A stretch of DNA of 64,000 nt from Streptomyces radiopugnans. Its GTDB lineage: Bacteria > Actinomycetota > Actinomycetes > Streptomycetales > Streptomycetaceae. Position numbers and translations under genes: made by a program. Of this stretch, positions 12,623 through 23,147 are shown one piece after another. The stretch spans positions 497,733-561,732 of the forward strand of contig NZ_FOET01000002.1 in the NCBI RefSeq assembly GCF_900110735.1, read 5' to 3'. Position 1 is the stretch's first letter. Each line of letters starts with the position of its first letter. The notes under the pieces are model-generated. The model saw only the letters and a program-made list of their open reading frames with translations, made no database searches and was not told the origin of the DNA.

Positions 12623-14344
12623 TCAGACCCCGTCCAGCGGCACCCGCCACACCAGGCGGGAGCCGCCGGACGGCGGCCTCTCCACCAGCAGCTCGCCGCC
12701 GAGCTTCTCGGCCCGCTCCGCCAGGTTCACCAGCCCGCTGCGGCGTCCGCCCTCCGGGATGCCCACCCCGTCGTCGGTCACCGTGGCGGTCAGGGAACCG
12801 CCCGCCACCACCAGCGAGACCTCGGCCACCGCGGCCCGCGCGTGCCGCGCCACGTTCGACAGCGCCTCGGCCAGCACCGCCACCACGTGGTCTGCCACGG
12901 CCGGCGGCACATCGGTGTCCACCAGCCCCTCCATGCGCAGGGCCGGGGTGAAGCCCAGGTTCCCCACGGCCTCCTCCACCAGCCGGGCCACCCGCACCCG
13001 CAGCCCCTGCTGCCGGCCCTGGCCGTCGCCGTGGCTGCGCAGACCGAAGATCGTCGATCTGATGATCTTGATGGTCTCGTCCAGGTCGTCCACGGCCCGC
13101 AGCAGCCGCTCGCTCGCCTCCTGGTGCTGGACGAAACGCACCGCGCTCTGCAGCGTCATACCCGTGGCGAACAACCGCTGGATGGCCAGGTCGTGCAGAT
13201 CGCGGGCGATGCGGTCGCGGTCCTCCAGCAGGGCCACCTGCTCGGCAGCCCGGCGCCGCTCCGCCAGCTCCATGGCCACCGCGGCCTGTCCGGAGAAGGA
13301 CGCCAGCGGCGCCGTCTCCGTCTCCGTGAACGGCGCGCGCCTCTCCTTGCGCGCCAGCAGCAGCACACCGCGCACCCCGTCGCCGGCGCCCATCGGCACC
13401 GCCACCGTCGGGCCCATGCCCTTCCATCGCTCCGTACCCGCAGAGATACGGGGGTCGCCCGCGATGTCGGCGCTGGTGATCGCCTCGCCGGCGGCCAGCG
13501 CCGCCCCCACGAACGACCCCTCCTCGGGCAGCACCAGACCGCGGAACTCCTCGCTCCCCTCCCCCTCGGCCAGCACCACCTGGAGGTTGCCGGTGTCCTC
13601 CAGGGGCAGGGCCAGTACGCCCAGGTCCGCGGCGAGGATGTGCCGCGCGTGGTCGACGACCAGCGCCAGCACCTCGTGCTCGTGCACCCCGGACAGCAGT
13701 CCGGCGGTGATCTCGGCGTTGGCCTCCATCCAGCGCTCGCGGTTGCGGGCCTGCTCGTAGAGGCGGGCGTTCTCGATGGCCACGCCCGCCGCCACGGCGA
13801 GGGTGGACAGCACCACCTCGTCCTCGGCGTCGAACTCCAGGCCGCCCCGCTTCTCGGTCAGGTAGAGGTTGCCGAAGACCTCCTCGCGCACCCGGATCGG
13901 CACGCCCAGGAAGGAGTGCATCGGCGGGTGGTTGAGCGGGAAGCCCGAGGAGTTGCGGTGCTCGGCCAGCTCCGGGATGCGCAGCGGCTCCGGGTGGCGG
14001 ATCAGCTCGCCCAGCAGCCCGTGACCCGACGGCAGCGGGCCGATGGCCTCGACCGTCTCCGCGTCGATGCCCACCGGGATGAACTGCGACAGCCGGCCGT
14101 CCTCGCCGATGACGCCGAGGGCGCCGTACTCGGCGTCGACCAGCAGCACCGCGGCCTCCACGATCCGCTGGAGCGCGTGGGACAGCTCCAGCTCCTGCCC
14201 CACCGACATCACGGCCTCGAGCAGACTGTGCACCCGGTCCTGGGTGCCGCGCACCGCGTCGACGCGAGCCTGCAACTCGTCCAGCAACTCGTCCAGCTGC
14301 AGCCGAGGCAGACGGCCCGCGCCCTTCTCGCTCCCCATGCCCAC
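12623..14344 (-). CDS. Tandem-GAF sensor histidine kinase, DevS/DosT-like
   Basis: A 573-residue cytoplasmic kinase. GAF-A spans about 55-195, GAF-B about 215-360, the HisKA_3 helix carries H384 in RDRIARDLHDLAIQRLF, and the ATPase domain contains EALSNVARHARA and a GVGIPEGGRRSGLVNLAERA region. GAF-A contains GFPLNHPPMHSFLGVP. Its H139 aligns with H149 of M. tuberculosis DevS (context GFPLHHPPMRTFLGVP, from memory), the proximal heme ligand. This supports a diatomic-gas or redox sensing role. The gene stands alone: both neighbours point elsewhere and no response regulator is in the window. It resembles S. coelicolor OsdK in architecture. Heme binding is inferred. Confidence 0.88.
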   Translation of the reverse strand: MGMGSEKGAGRLPRLQLDELLDELQARVDAVRGTQDRVHSLLEAVMSVGQELELSHALQRIVEAAVLLVDAEYGALGVIGEDGRLSQFIPVGIDAETVEAIGPLPSGHGLLGELIRHPEPLRIPELAEHRNSSGFPLNHPPMHSFLGVPIRVREEVFGNLYLTEKRGGLEFDAEDEVVLSTLAVAAGVAIENARLYEQARNRERWMEANAEITAGLLSGVHEHEVLALVVDHARHILAADLGVLALPLEDTGNLQVVLAEGEGSEEFRGLVLPEEGSFVGAALAAGEAITSADIAGDPRISAGTERWKGMGPTVAVPMGAGDGVRGVLLLARKERRAPFTETETAPLASFSGQAAVAMELAERRRAAEQVALLEDRDRIARDLHDLAIQRLFATGMTLQSAVRFVQHQEASERLLRAVDDLDETIKIIRSTIFGLRSHGDGQGRQQGLRVRVARLVEEAVGNLGFTPALRMEGLVDTDVPPAVADHVVAVLAEALSNVARHARAAVAEVSLVVAGGSLTATVTDDGVGIPEGGRRSGLVNLAERAEKLGGELLVERPPSGGSRLVWRVPLDGV

Positions 14345-14423
14345 CGGTCCTTCCGTCAGGCCCTCGGGCCTTTACCCAAAGGTATCGGTTCACCCGGGCG
14401 GACCGCTGCCCTGCCTCGGGGTG

Positions 14424-14454
14424 TCCGGTCCCGGCCGCTTCCGCCGGGACCGGA
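14424..14454. promoter_or_regulatory. 12-bp inverted repeat upstream of the kinase gene
   Basis: TCCGGTCCCGGC, a 7-base spacer, then its exact complement. It sits 80-110 bases before the kinase start and about 235 bases before the DUF1540 gene. The arms contain GGTCCC and GGGACC, the same half-site words as DevR boxes but in the outward order and wider apart. It may be an operator or a hairpin blocking read-through. The rest of 14345-14689 shows a short CCTTT/AAAGG dyad and an AT-rich patch near 14480-14515 that could hold promoters. Confidence 0.4.
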
Positions 14455-14689
14455 TGCGCGGAGATACCTCCCCCTAACTCGTAATATGAACTGCTTGGCA
14501 CACTATTTATTCGGGCGGAGATCCGACAGCCCCTCCGAACTCGGCCCATCGGGTGAACTCCGGCGGCCCGGCGGCGGGCGCCGCCGCCGGGCCGGGGAAG
14601 CACTCCCCCTGGACGGCCGCACCCCGGCCGGACGCCCCGGAGCACCCGAAGACCATCCCAGAGCACGCCCGAGAGCACAGGAGACTCCC

Positions 14690-14974
14690 ATGGAGATGCC
14701 CGCCGTGACCGAATGCGCCGTGGATTCCTGCGTGTACAACAGGGAGCACGCCTGCCACGCGCTCGCCATCACCGTCGGCGACCCCCTGCACGCCCACTGC
14801 GACACCTTCTTCACCGCTCCGCGCAAGGGCGGGAGCCCGGAGGCCGCCGCGCACGTCGGCGCCTGCAAGATGTCCGACTGCCGGTACAACACCGACTTCG
14901 AGTGCCAGGCGACCGGCATCTCGGTGGGCGCCCGGCACGACTCGGCGGACTGTCTGACCTACTCCCCTCGCTGA
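14690..14974 (+). CDS. DUF1540 domain-containing cysteine-rich protein
   Basis: A 94-residue protein with two copies of a cysteine motif: CAVDSCVYNREHACHA near the start and CKMSDCRYNTDFECQA near residue 65. Each is followed by an A-I-T/G-I-S-V-G segment, which shows an internal duplication. DUF1540 proteins are small and probably bind metal through these cysteines. The ATG at 14690 has a GGAG ribosome site. It is read divergently from the kinase. Confidence 0.85.
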   Translation: MEMPAVTECAVDSCVYNREHACHALAITVGDPLHAHCDTFFTAPRKGGSPEAAAHVGACKMSDCRYNTDFECQATGISVGARHDSADCLTYSPR

Positions 14975-15159
14975 CCCGGTTCCGAGCCGGTCCCCGCCCC
15001 GCCCGCCACCGGGCCGCGGCGGCGTCCCCGGAACACGGCCGGCCCGCGGGGTTCCACAGGCCGGTTGCGGATACGGCGCACCGGGTACCCGCCCCGCGCC
15101 CGGACGCCCGGCCACTGGTCCGGGGCGGGCGCCGGAGAGTTCGGAGAGCGGTGACGAGC

Positions 15160-15390
15160 ATGCACGCGGAGCTGGGAGACGAGCTGATCATCGAGAGCCC
15201 GGCCACGGGCGCCGCCCGGCGGGACGGCGAGATCGTCGGGCTGCACCACGACGACGGGACACCGCCGTACGACGTGCGCTGGTCGGACACCGGCCGGGTC
15301 ACGCTCGTCTTCCCCGGGCCCGACGCGCACGTCCGCCATCTGCACCACCGGGAGGCCCCCGGCGCTCCGCGGCGCCCGGGCCGGGACTGA
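15160..15390 (+). CDS. DUF1918 domain-containing protein
   Basis: A 76-residue protein starting MHAELGDELIIES, with a DG(E)IVGLHHDDGTPPYDVRW core typical of DUF1918, a small SH3-like barrel family. M. tuberculosis Rv0569 (DosR regulon) and Rv2302 are members. A GTG at 15151, closer to the GGAG ribosome site, is an alternative start adding three residues. Function is unknown; nucleic-acid or protein contact is suggested by the fold. It is convergent with the nitroreductase gene at 15464. Confidence 0.8.
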   Translation: MHAELGDELIIESPATGAARRDGEIVGLHHDDGTPPYDVRWSDTGRVTLVFPGPDAHVRHLHHREAPGAPRRPGRD

Positions 15391-15463
15391 CGGCCCGACG
15401 GGGCGGCGGGCCGGGCGGGGCCCGTGGGCCGGCGAGGCCCGTGGGCCGGACGGGTCGGTGCGG

Positions 15464-16492
15464 TCAGGGCCGGATGTCGAGCACCTCGCCAGTCGGGCGG
15501 CGCGGGGTGCCGGGCCCCGACGGGCCGTACCCCAGCCGCAGCACCGTCTGCACCTGGCCCCGGCCCGACACCGGATCACGCAGCGGCCAGCGCAGGTCCG
15601 GCCACTCCACGGGCTGGGTGGCCGGCGAGCCGACCAGGCCCTCCAGGGTGGCCAGCAGCAGGACGCGCTCCATGGCCTGACCCGCCCTCAGCCAGTCCTC
15701 GGGGCGGTCCTTCACCGTGCTGAGCAGGGCGACCTGCGGGTGCCGCTCGAACGTCGCCGCCCGGCGCCCGGACACCCGCCCGGTGCCCGCGAAGTCCCGT
15801 ACCGGGGCCCGCCCGTCGAACCTGCGCGGCCCGAAGGCGTACTCGGGTATCCCGTCGCCGGCCGCGGCGGCCCCGGCGGCGTCGGAGGTGCCTGCGGTGC
15901 CTGCGCGGGTCCAGCGCGCCAGGTCCTCCGCCTCGCCGCGGTCGGTGCGGTTGCGGGCCTCGGCCTCCTCCACCAGTTGCAGCACCCACCGCAGATGACT
16001 CGGCCCGGGGAAGTCGAGCAGGGCGCCCTCCCGCCGGGCGGCGTCGGACAGCGCGGTGCGCAGCGCCTGCGGGATCTCGGTCTCGGTGAACGGCAGGCGG
16101 CTGGTGTGGCGGCGGTGGACGGCCGGGTGGAGCGCGCCGAGCCCGCCCTCGCCACCACCGCCCTCGCCGCCGTCCTCGGGGCGGGACGGCCGCACCACGG
16201 CGAGCAGTGCGGGATCACCCGGGTCCGGCAGCAGCCGGGCCACCGGCCGCAGCCCCCGGTGGGCGAGCGCGACTCTCAGGTTCAGCAGGGCGGCGCCGCA
16301 GCTGATGTGGAGGGCGCGCCCGTCGGGATCGGCGTGCGGGAGCGCGCGGCCGAAGTCCGCGCGCACCTGGAAGACGCCCTCGCTCCGCAGATAGCGGAAG
16401 CGCCAGGGCTGGGTGTTGTGCATGGACGGGGCCGCGGTGGCGTCGCGGACCGCGGCCGTCACGCGTTCGTCGGACAGCTCCCCTGTGCTCAT
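15464..16492 (-). CDS. Acg-type nitroreductase-family protein
   Basis: A 342-residue paralogue of the protein at 11602, sharing ATAAPSMHNTQPWRFRYL at the N-terminus, PAVHRRHTSRLPFTETEI in the middle, DWLRAGQAMERVLLLAT and the C-terminal GYGPSGPGTPRRPTGEVLDI. Two low-complexity inserts (Glu/Gly-rich near 110, Ala/Gly-rich near 205) lengthen it. It probably binds FMN; the absence of a clear catalytic set in this group argues for flavin storage or a redox-sensing role. The DUF1876 gene lies 111 bases upstream on the same strand. Confidence 0.87.
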   Translation of the reverse strand: MSTGELSDERVTAAVRDATAAPSMHNTQPWRFRYLRSEGVFQVRADFGRALPHADPDGRALHISCGAALLNLRVALAHRGLRPVARLLPDPGDPALLAVVRPSRPEDGGEGGGGEGGLGALHPAVHRRHTSRLPFTETEIPQALRTALSDAARREGALLDFPGPSHLRWVLQLVEEAEARNRTDRGEAEDLARWTRAGTAGTSDAAGAAAAGDGIPEYAFGPRRFDGRAPVRDFAGTGRVSGRRAATFERHPQVALLSTVKDRPEDWLRAGQAMERVLLLATLEGLVGSPATQPVEWPDLRWPLRDPVSGRGQVQTVLRLGYGPSGPGTPRRPTGEVLDIRP

Positions 16493-16603
16493 CGGGCCTC
16501 CCCGGTCCTGGCGGCCCGCCGGCCTGTCGGTTGGGCGGCCCCGGGGGACGCGCCCGCGGGCCGGGGCGCGCCCGGGGCTCGGTCGAGCCGGATCCGGCCG
16601 GGG

Positions 16604-16858
16604 TCAGGGCCCGGGGTGCGCCACGCCCTCGATGTCGGTGCGCGCGACGCTCAGCAGCTTCTGCGCCAGGTCGTTCATCGCGCGTCCCGCCGCGAGTTCG
16701 TCACCGATCTCGGGGACGTCCCTGTCGTGCGGGTTGCGCCGTGCGACGCCCTGTCCGCTGATCTCCGTGCCCCCGAGGTCCAGCACCGCGCGGGCCTTCG
16801 TCGTGCCTTCCTCCTCGAAGAGGTGGACGCGGACCTTCCAGTCCTGTGTGTGAGCCAT
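16604..16858 (-). CDS. DUF1876 domain-containing protein
   Basis: An 84-residue protein with DWKVRVHLFEEEGTTKARAV, GTEISGQGVARRNPHD and a final helix (DELAAGRAMNDLAQKLLSVA), the DUF1876 pattern. M. tuberculosis Rv1738, a strongly induced DosR-regulon member, belongs here and structurally resembles ribosome-hibernation factors, so a role in silencing translation is plausible. The ribosome site GGGAGCAG precedes the ATG. It is divergent from the gene at 17210; the 351 bases between hold no gene and no clear dyad beyond GC-rich repeats. Confidence 0.88.
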   Translation of the reverse strand: MAHTQDWKVRVHLFEEEGTTKARAVLDLGGTEISGQGVARRNPHDRDVPEIGDELAAGRAMNDLAQKLLSVARTDIEGVAHPGP

Positions 16859-17209
16859 CGTCTGCTCCCTGGGGTGGTGCGGGGCCGATGGGGTCCGGAT
16901 GCGTCCGGCCCGGTCCGGTGTCCACGCCCTCCGCACGCCGGGCCCGCCGGCTTCGGCGGTCGCCGCACCGGGCGTCGCCGGCGCCTGCCCGGCGCGGATG
17001 CGCCTCCGGCCTCTGCCTCCCACCGTAACCCCGGTGCCGTGAGGGTTCCATCGGACGGCGTACGGCCCGCCCCCGGTCCGGGCGGGGCGGCGGGGGTTTC
17101 CGGGCCGGGGCTCCCCGGTACTCCCCACCGGGCGGCGCCCGCGGGTCCCGCCCGCGCGGCCTGCGTACGGCCCCCCGCACGAACCCCGCAGCAGCCAGGG
17201 AGCGACAGG

Positions 17210-18811
17210 ATGCCCACACCGCCGACCCCCGGTCCCAAACCCCGCCCCGGCGCCGGGGCGGGGGCGGCGCACCCCCCGCGGGCGGAGGTCCGCGAGACCC
17301 ACACCGCGGTGCTGTTCTTCCTCGGGGACCGCGTCTACAAGCTCAAGAAGCCGGTCGGTCTGGGGTTCGTGGACTTCACCACCCTCGCCGCCCGGCGGCG
17401 GGGGTGCGAGCGGGAGATCGAGCTCAACCGCCGTTTCGCGCCCGACGTCTACCTGGGGCTCGCCGAGGTCCACTGCCCGCCCGGCCTCCGTCCCGCGCAG
17501 TCCGGCGGGCCGCAGGGGCGGCCGGAGGAGGACGCCGGGCCCGAGCCGGTCGTGGTGATGCGCCGTATGCCGGCCGAGCGCCGGCTGGCCGCCCTGGTGG
17601 GCCGGGGCTCGGACGTGCGGGAGCCGCTGCGGGCCGTGGCGCGGCTGCTGGCGGCGCGACACGCGGACTCCCCGCGCGGCCCGGAGGTGGTGCGCGAGGG
17701 CACCCGGGACGCGCTCGCCGGGCGCTGGGAGGCGAACTTCGCCGAGGTCCGCGCCCTGGAGGGCGCGATCGCGCTGCCCGCGGGGGTGTCCGAGGCCGAG
17801 CGGCTGGTGCGCCGTTACCTCGGCGGCCGCGAGGTGCTGTTCGAGACCCGTGTCCGCCGCAACCGGGTCGTCGACGGGCACGGCGATCTGCGGGCTGAGG
17901 ACATCTTCTGCCTCGACGACGGCCCGCGCGTCCTGGACTGCCTGGAGTTCGACGACCGGCTGCGCCGCGTCGACGGCCTGGACGACGCCGCGTTCCTGGC
18001 GATGGACCTGGAGCGGCTGGGCGCGCCGGACGCGGCGGCGTTCTTCCTGGCCCACTACGGCGAGTACTCCGGGGATCCCGCCCCGCCCTCCCTGTGGCAC
18101 CACTACGTCGCCTACCGCGCCTTCGTACGTGCCAAGGTCTCCCTCATCCAGGCCGTCCAGGGCGCGCCGGACGCGGAGGAGGAGGCGTGGCGGTTGGTCA
18201 CCGCGGCCCTGCGCCATCTGCGCGCCTCCGCCGTACGCCTGGTCCTGGTCGGCGGGCTGCCGGGCCGCGGCAAGTCCACGCTCTCGGGGGCGCTGGCGGA
18301 CCGGATGGGTGTCACGCTGCTCAGCAGCGACCGCGTCCGCAAGGAGCTGGCGGGCATCCCGGCCGAGCGGCCGGCGCCCGCTTCCTACGGCGAGGGCCTG
18401 TACACGGCGGAGCGGACGCGCGCCGTCTACACGGCCCTTCTGGACCGCGCGGCCGCCCTGCTGTCCTCGGGCGAGTCGGTGGTGCTGGACGCCAGTTGGA
18501 CGGATCCGGAGCAGCGGGAGGCGGCCCGGCGGACCGCCGAGCGCGCCGGGGCGGACCTGGTCGCCCTGCACTGCCGGGTGCCGGGCGATGTGGCCGCGGC
18601 CCGGCTGGCCGGCCGCGCGCCGGGGGTCTCCGACGCCGGGGCGGAGGTGGCCGCCGAGATGGCGGCCCGGGAGGCGCCGTGGCCGGAGGCCGTCGCCGTG
18701 GACACCTCCGGCCCGCTCCGGGCGGCGGCCGATCAGGCGATGGCGGCCGTCCATCCGCACGGCGCCGGGTCCGCACCGGCCTTCCGCCGCCCCTACATGG
18801 AGCCGGACTGA
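17210..18811 (+). CDS. Bifunctional phosphotransferase-like / P-loop ATP-binding protein (Rv2004c-like)
   Basis: A 533-residue protein. Residues about 25-335 are an aminoglycoside-phosphotransferase-like kinase domain: TAVLFFLGDRVYKLKKPV carries the lysine strand, VDGHGDLRAEDIF the catalytic loop and LDCLEFDD the metal-binding part. From about 343 a P-loop kinase domain follows (LVLVGGLPGRGKSTLSGALA as Walker A), with a uridine/gluconate-kinase-like ending. The DosR-regulon protein Rv2004c has this two-domain plan. The substrate is unknown. The nicotinate phosphoribosyltransferase gene follows 95 bases downstream in the same direction, and a connection to NAD or sugar phosphate metabolism is possible. 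Confidence 0.85.
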   Translation: MPTPPTPGPKPRPGAGAGAAHPPRAEVRETHTAVLFFLGDRVYKLKKPVGLGFVDFTTLAARRRGCEREIELNRRFAPDVYLGLAEVHCPPGLRPAQSGGPQGRPEEDAGPEPVVVMRRMPAERRLAALVGRGSDVREPLRAVARLLAARHADSPRGPEVVREGTRDALAGRWEANFAEVRALEGAIALPAGVSEAERLVRRYLGGREVLFETRVRRNRVVDGHGDLRAEDIFCLDDGPRVLDCLEFDDRLRRVDGLDDAAFLAMDLERLGAPDAAAFFLAHYGEYSGDPAPPSLWHHYVAYRAFVRAKVSLIQAVQGAPDAEEEAWRLVTAALRHLRASAVRLVLVGGLPGRGKSTLSGALADRMGVTLLSSDRVRKELAGIPAERPAPASYGEGLYTAERTRAVYTALLDRAAALLSSGESVVLDASWTDPEQREAARRTAERAGADLVALHCRVPGDVAAARLAGRAPGVSDAGAEVAAEMAAREAPWPEAVAVDTSGPLRAAADQAMAAVHPHGAGSAPAFRRPYMEPD

Positions 18812-18845
18812 CGGACTGACGGGCTGACGGCCGGGGCGGCGTCCT

Positions 18846-18866
18846 GCGGGACGGGCCGCGTCCCGC
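18846..18866. promoter_or_regulatory. 8-bp inverted repeat before pncB
   Basis: GCGGGACG-GGCCG-CGTCCCGC. It contains GGGAC and GTCCC half-sites, but with 7 bases between them rather than the 4 of a DevR box. It lies 35 bases after the upstream stop and 40 bases before the pncB start, so it could be a weak terminator or a degenerate operator. Confidence 0.3.
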
Positions 18867-18906
18867 GAAGGTGCGCCGGGCCGCGCGCGGAAGGAGACTG
18901 CGGAAC

Positions 18907-20271
18907 ATGACCGGACAGATGACCGTCCCCGGAGCGCTCACCACGGACCTGTACGAGGTGAGCATGGCCCTGGCGTACCTGCGCGAGGACATGACCGGCG
19001 AGGCCGTCTTCAGTCTGTTCGTGCGGAAGCTGCCGCCGGACCGCGGCTTCCTGGTGGCGGCGGGGCTGGAGTCGGCGCTGTCGTACCTGGAGGGGCTGCG
19101 GGTCGGCGCGAGCGAGGCCGCCGCCTTCGCCGAGGCGCTGCACCGCCCGGTGGAGGACCTCGAGCCGATGCGGGGGCTGGAGTTCACCGGCGAGGTGCGG
19201 GCCGTGCCCGAGGGCCGGATCGTGCTGGCGGGCGAGCCGCTGCTGGAGGTGACCGCGCCGCTGCCGCAGGCGCAGCTGGCGGAGACCTGCCTGCTCAACC
19301 AGCTCAGCCACCAGACGGCCGTCGCCTCGAAGGCGGCGCGCTGCGTCCTGGCAGCCGGCGGCCGCCCGGTGGTGGACTTCTCGCTGCGCCGCACCCACGG
19401 GGTCGAGGCCGGTCTGCGCATGGCCCGGCTCGGCGCCCTGGTGGGTTTCGCCGGGACCAGCAACGTGGCCGCGTCCGCCGCCTACGGCATCCCGGCGGTG
19501 GGCACCATGGCGCACTCCTTCGTGGAGGCCCACGAGGACGAGGAGGCGGCGTTCCGCGCCTTCGCCAGGGCCCATCCGGGCCCGGTGACCTTCCTGGTGG
19601 ACACCTACGACACCGAGGAGGGCGTGCGGACGGCGGCGCGGGTGCTGCGCGACCTGGGGTACGGGCCCGGCTGCGCCGTCCGGCTCGACAGCGGCGACCT
19701 GGGGGAACTGGCCGTGCGCGCGCGGCGGATCCTGGACGGGGCCGGGCTGGAGGAGGTGCGGATCGTCGCCAGCGGCGGCCTGGACGAGCACGGTGTCGAC
19801 CGCCTGGTGCGCTCCGGCGCCCCGATCGACACCTACGCCGTGGGCACCCGCGTCGGGGTGTCGGCCGACGCCCCCTATCTGGACTCCGCCTACAAGCTGG
19901 TGGCCTACGAGGGGCGGCCGGTGATGAAGCTGTCCGCGGCCAAGGTGACCGCTCCGGGGGCCAAGCAGGTCTTCCGCGGCCCGGACTTCGCCGATGTCGT
20001 CGCCCTGCGGGACGAGACGCCGCCGCCCGGTGCCGAACCGCTGCTGGAGACGGTGATGAGCGGCGGCCGGCGCGTCGCCGCGCCCGCGACCCTGGCGGCC
20101 GCCCGCGAGCGCTTCGAGGCCGATCTGGCGCGGCTGCCCGAGGAGGCGCGGCGCGTGGTGGATCCGGTGCCGCCGGAGCCCGTCGCCTCCGAGGCCCTGT
20201 CGCGCCTGACCGCCGAGGTCAGGCGCCGTATCGCCGAGCGGGTGCTCGGCGGCCGCACGGCGGGCGGCTGA
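18907..20271 (+). CDS. pncB: Nicotinate phosphoribosyltransferase
   Basis: A 454-residue enzyme of NAD salvage: nicotinate + PRPP + ATP to nicotinate mononucleotide. It shows ALTTDLYEVSMALAYL at the start, the FSLRRTHGVEAGLRMARL block, GFAGTSNVAASAAYGIP, the catalytic-loop His in GTMAHSFVEAHEDEE, and the phosphate-binding end of the barrel VRLDSGDLGELAVRARRIL and IVASGGLDEHGVDRL. A clear AAGGAG ribosome site precedes the ATG. M. tuberculosis has a second copy, pncB2, in its DosR regulon. Its position at the end of this gene set suggests the same dedicated salvage role in non-growing cells. Confidence 0.94.
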   Translation: MTGQMTVPGALTTDLYEVSMALAYLREDMTGEAVFSLFVRKLPPDRGFLVAAGLESALSYLEGLRVGASEAAAFAEALHRPVEDLEPMRGLEFTGEVRAVPEGRIVLAGEPLLEVTAPLPQAQLAETCLLNQLSHQTAVASKAARCVLAAGGRPVVDFSLRRTHGVEAGLRMARLGALVGFAGTSNVAASAAYGIPAVGTMAHSFVEAHEDEEAAFRAFARAHPGPVTFLVDTYDTEEGVRTAARVLRDLGYGPGCAVRLDSGDLGELAVRARRILDGAGLEEVRIVASGGLDEHGVDRLVRSGAPIDTYAVGTRVGVSADAPYLDSAYKLVAYEGRPVMKLSAAKVTAPGAKQVFRGPDFADVVALRDETPPPGAEPLLETVMSGGRRVAAPATLAAARERFEADLARLPEEARRVVDPVPPEPVASEALSRLTAEVRRRIAERVLGGRTAGG

Positions 20272-20313
20272 CCCGCGGGCCCGTCGCGCCGCCGTACGGC
20301 CGTTCGGCACCAC

Positions 20314-20350
20314 GGGCCCCGGGCGGCTGCCTGGTCGCCGCCCGGGGCCC
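20314..20350. terminator. 14-bp stem terminator between convergent genes
   Basis: GGGCCCCGGGCGGC, a 9-base loop and the exact complement, placed 42 bases after the pncB stop and 24 bases after the stop of the opposing secreted-protein gene. It can serve both directions. Confidence 0.75.
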
Positions 20351-20374
20351 TTCGGCGAGCCGCCGCTCGCCGGG

Positions 20375-22070
<1,696 letters not shown>

Positions 22071-22404
22071 GACACACCCTTCCGGCGGAGCCCGCGAACG
22101 TCTCGCGGACGTGCCTGTGGCATACGGATTGCGAGGTTCTGTGCTGGTGCCGGGCCCCGGTTCGGCTCCGTCGCCGGGGTGCTGTTCGCGGCCCGGCGGC
22201 GGACCGGTGCGTACGGTGGCGCGGCTCCACCCCGCGCCCGGCCGGGGCGCACGGGGAGGCTCCCGGTATTAGTGAACATGTCAATACCGGCGAGTAGGTT
22301 GACTGTAGGTACGCCACTGGTCACTGGCAAGGTTCCGTGCAGCCGCTTTTCGGCCATTCGGCGGCCGCCCTCGCGGAGCCCTCGGTGCGGAGCCGTCGGC
22401 GAAA

Positions 22405-22444
22405 GGGCCGGCCCCGGAACCCTCGAGGGTTCCGGGGCCGGCCC
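22405..22444. terminator. 40-base perfect palindrome, terminator
   Basis: A perfect palindrome, centred on CTCGAG at 22424/22425, arms 20 bases each with no unpaired loop bases. It begins 35 bases after the stop of the DUF4236 gene on the minus strand, where a terminator is expected. In DNA it could also extrude as a cruciform. Confidence 0.65.
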
Positions 22445-22478
22445 GGTGCGCGGTGTGCGGCGTGCGCCGCACGCGGTG

Positions 22479-22688
22479 TCAGCGGCCGCCGCGGCGGCTC
22501 CGGCTCGTCGTCGTCCTGCGGTATCCGAACGGACCGGGAAGGTTCATCGACGTGGTGCGGCGCCCCCTGGACCCGAACGTGTGCCTGGGCCCCTTCCCCT
22601 TGCCCAGGGTGAACGACCAGGAGCGGCGGTTGAGATTCAGGCGCACTCCGGGCAGGATCCGGATGCTCCTGCGGAACGTGACGGCCAT
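22479..22688 (-). CDS. DUF4236 domain-containing protein
   Basis: A 69-residue basic protein: FRRSIRILPGVRLNLNRRS, then FTLGKGKGPRHTFGSRGRRT. DUF4236 typically reads 'F..s..i.pGvrlNls..g.s.s.G..G...t.g..G...t..ipG.G.sy', which this follows through NLPGPFGYR. Function unknown; the fold may bind nucleic acid or form part of a larger phage- or stress-related protein. A ribosome site GAGGA precedes the ATG. Confidence 0.8.
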   Translation of the reverse strand: MAVTFRRSIRILPGVRLNLNRRSWSFTLGKGKGPRHTFGSRGRRTTSMNLPGPFGYRRTTTSRSRRGGR

Positions 22689-22811
22689 ACGGTCCTCCTC
22701 GGTTCGGCTGTCCTCGGCGTTCCCGGCGGCGAACCGCCCCACCGAATACGGATGTTGTCCGTATGCCCGGCTCCGGCCCCGCCGAACTCGGCCGCCGGGC
22801 GGGCCCCGTGC

Positions 22812-23147
22812 TCAGCCGCCCCCGCCCCCCGCGTTCCCGTCTCCCGTACCGCCGTCCCGCGTACCGCCGTCCCCGTCCCCCGGCGAAGCGCTGCGGCGGG
22901 CCGCCTCCGCCAGGGCCTGCTCCCTGCTCATCCCGATGAGCACCCCGGCCGGGACCGCCGCCGCGGCACAGCCGCCGTCGTGGTCGTACGCCAGGTCGTC
23001 CGGGAAGCCCTGCCGGCCGAGGAACCACACGCGCGGACGCGCCGTCAGCGGGCGCCCGCGCAGCAGCAGCGGCCCTCCGCACACACAGCAGTGCGTCACC
23101 TCCGGCTCCCACGGGCCGCCGACGGCGCGCACGACGGACTCAGACAT
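22812..23147 (-). CDS. Hypothetical protein with a CxxC pair
   Basis: A 111-residue protein from the ATG at 23147. HCCVCGGPLLLRGRP near residue 20 and a later DHDGGCAA suggest a small metal-binding fold. The last 25 residues are a Gly/Asp/Thr repeat (GDGDGGTRDGGTGDGNAGGG), likely disordered. The start overlaps the stop of the upstream membrane-protein gene by 8 bases, so the two are coupled. Not recognised further. Confidence 0.6.
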   Translation of the reverse strand: MSESVVRAVGGPWEPEVTHCCVCGGPLLLRGRPLTARPRVWFLGRQGFPDDLAYDHDGGCAAAAVPAGVLIGMSREQALAEAARRSASPGDGDGGTRDGGTGDGNAGGGGG

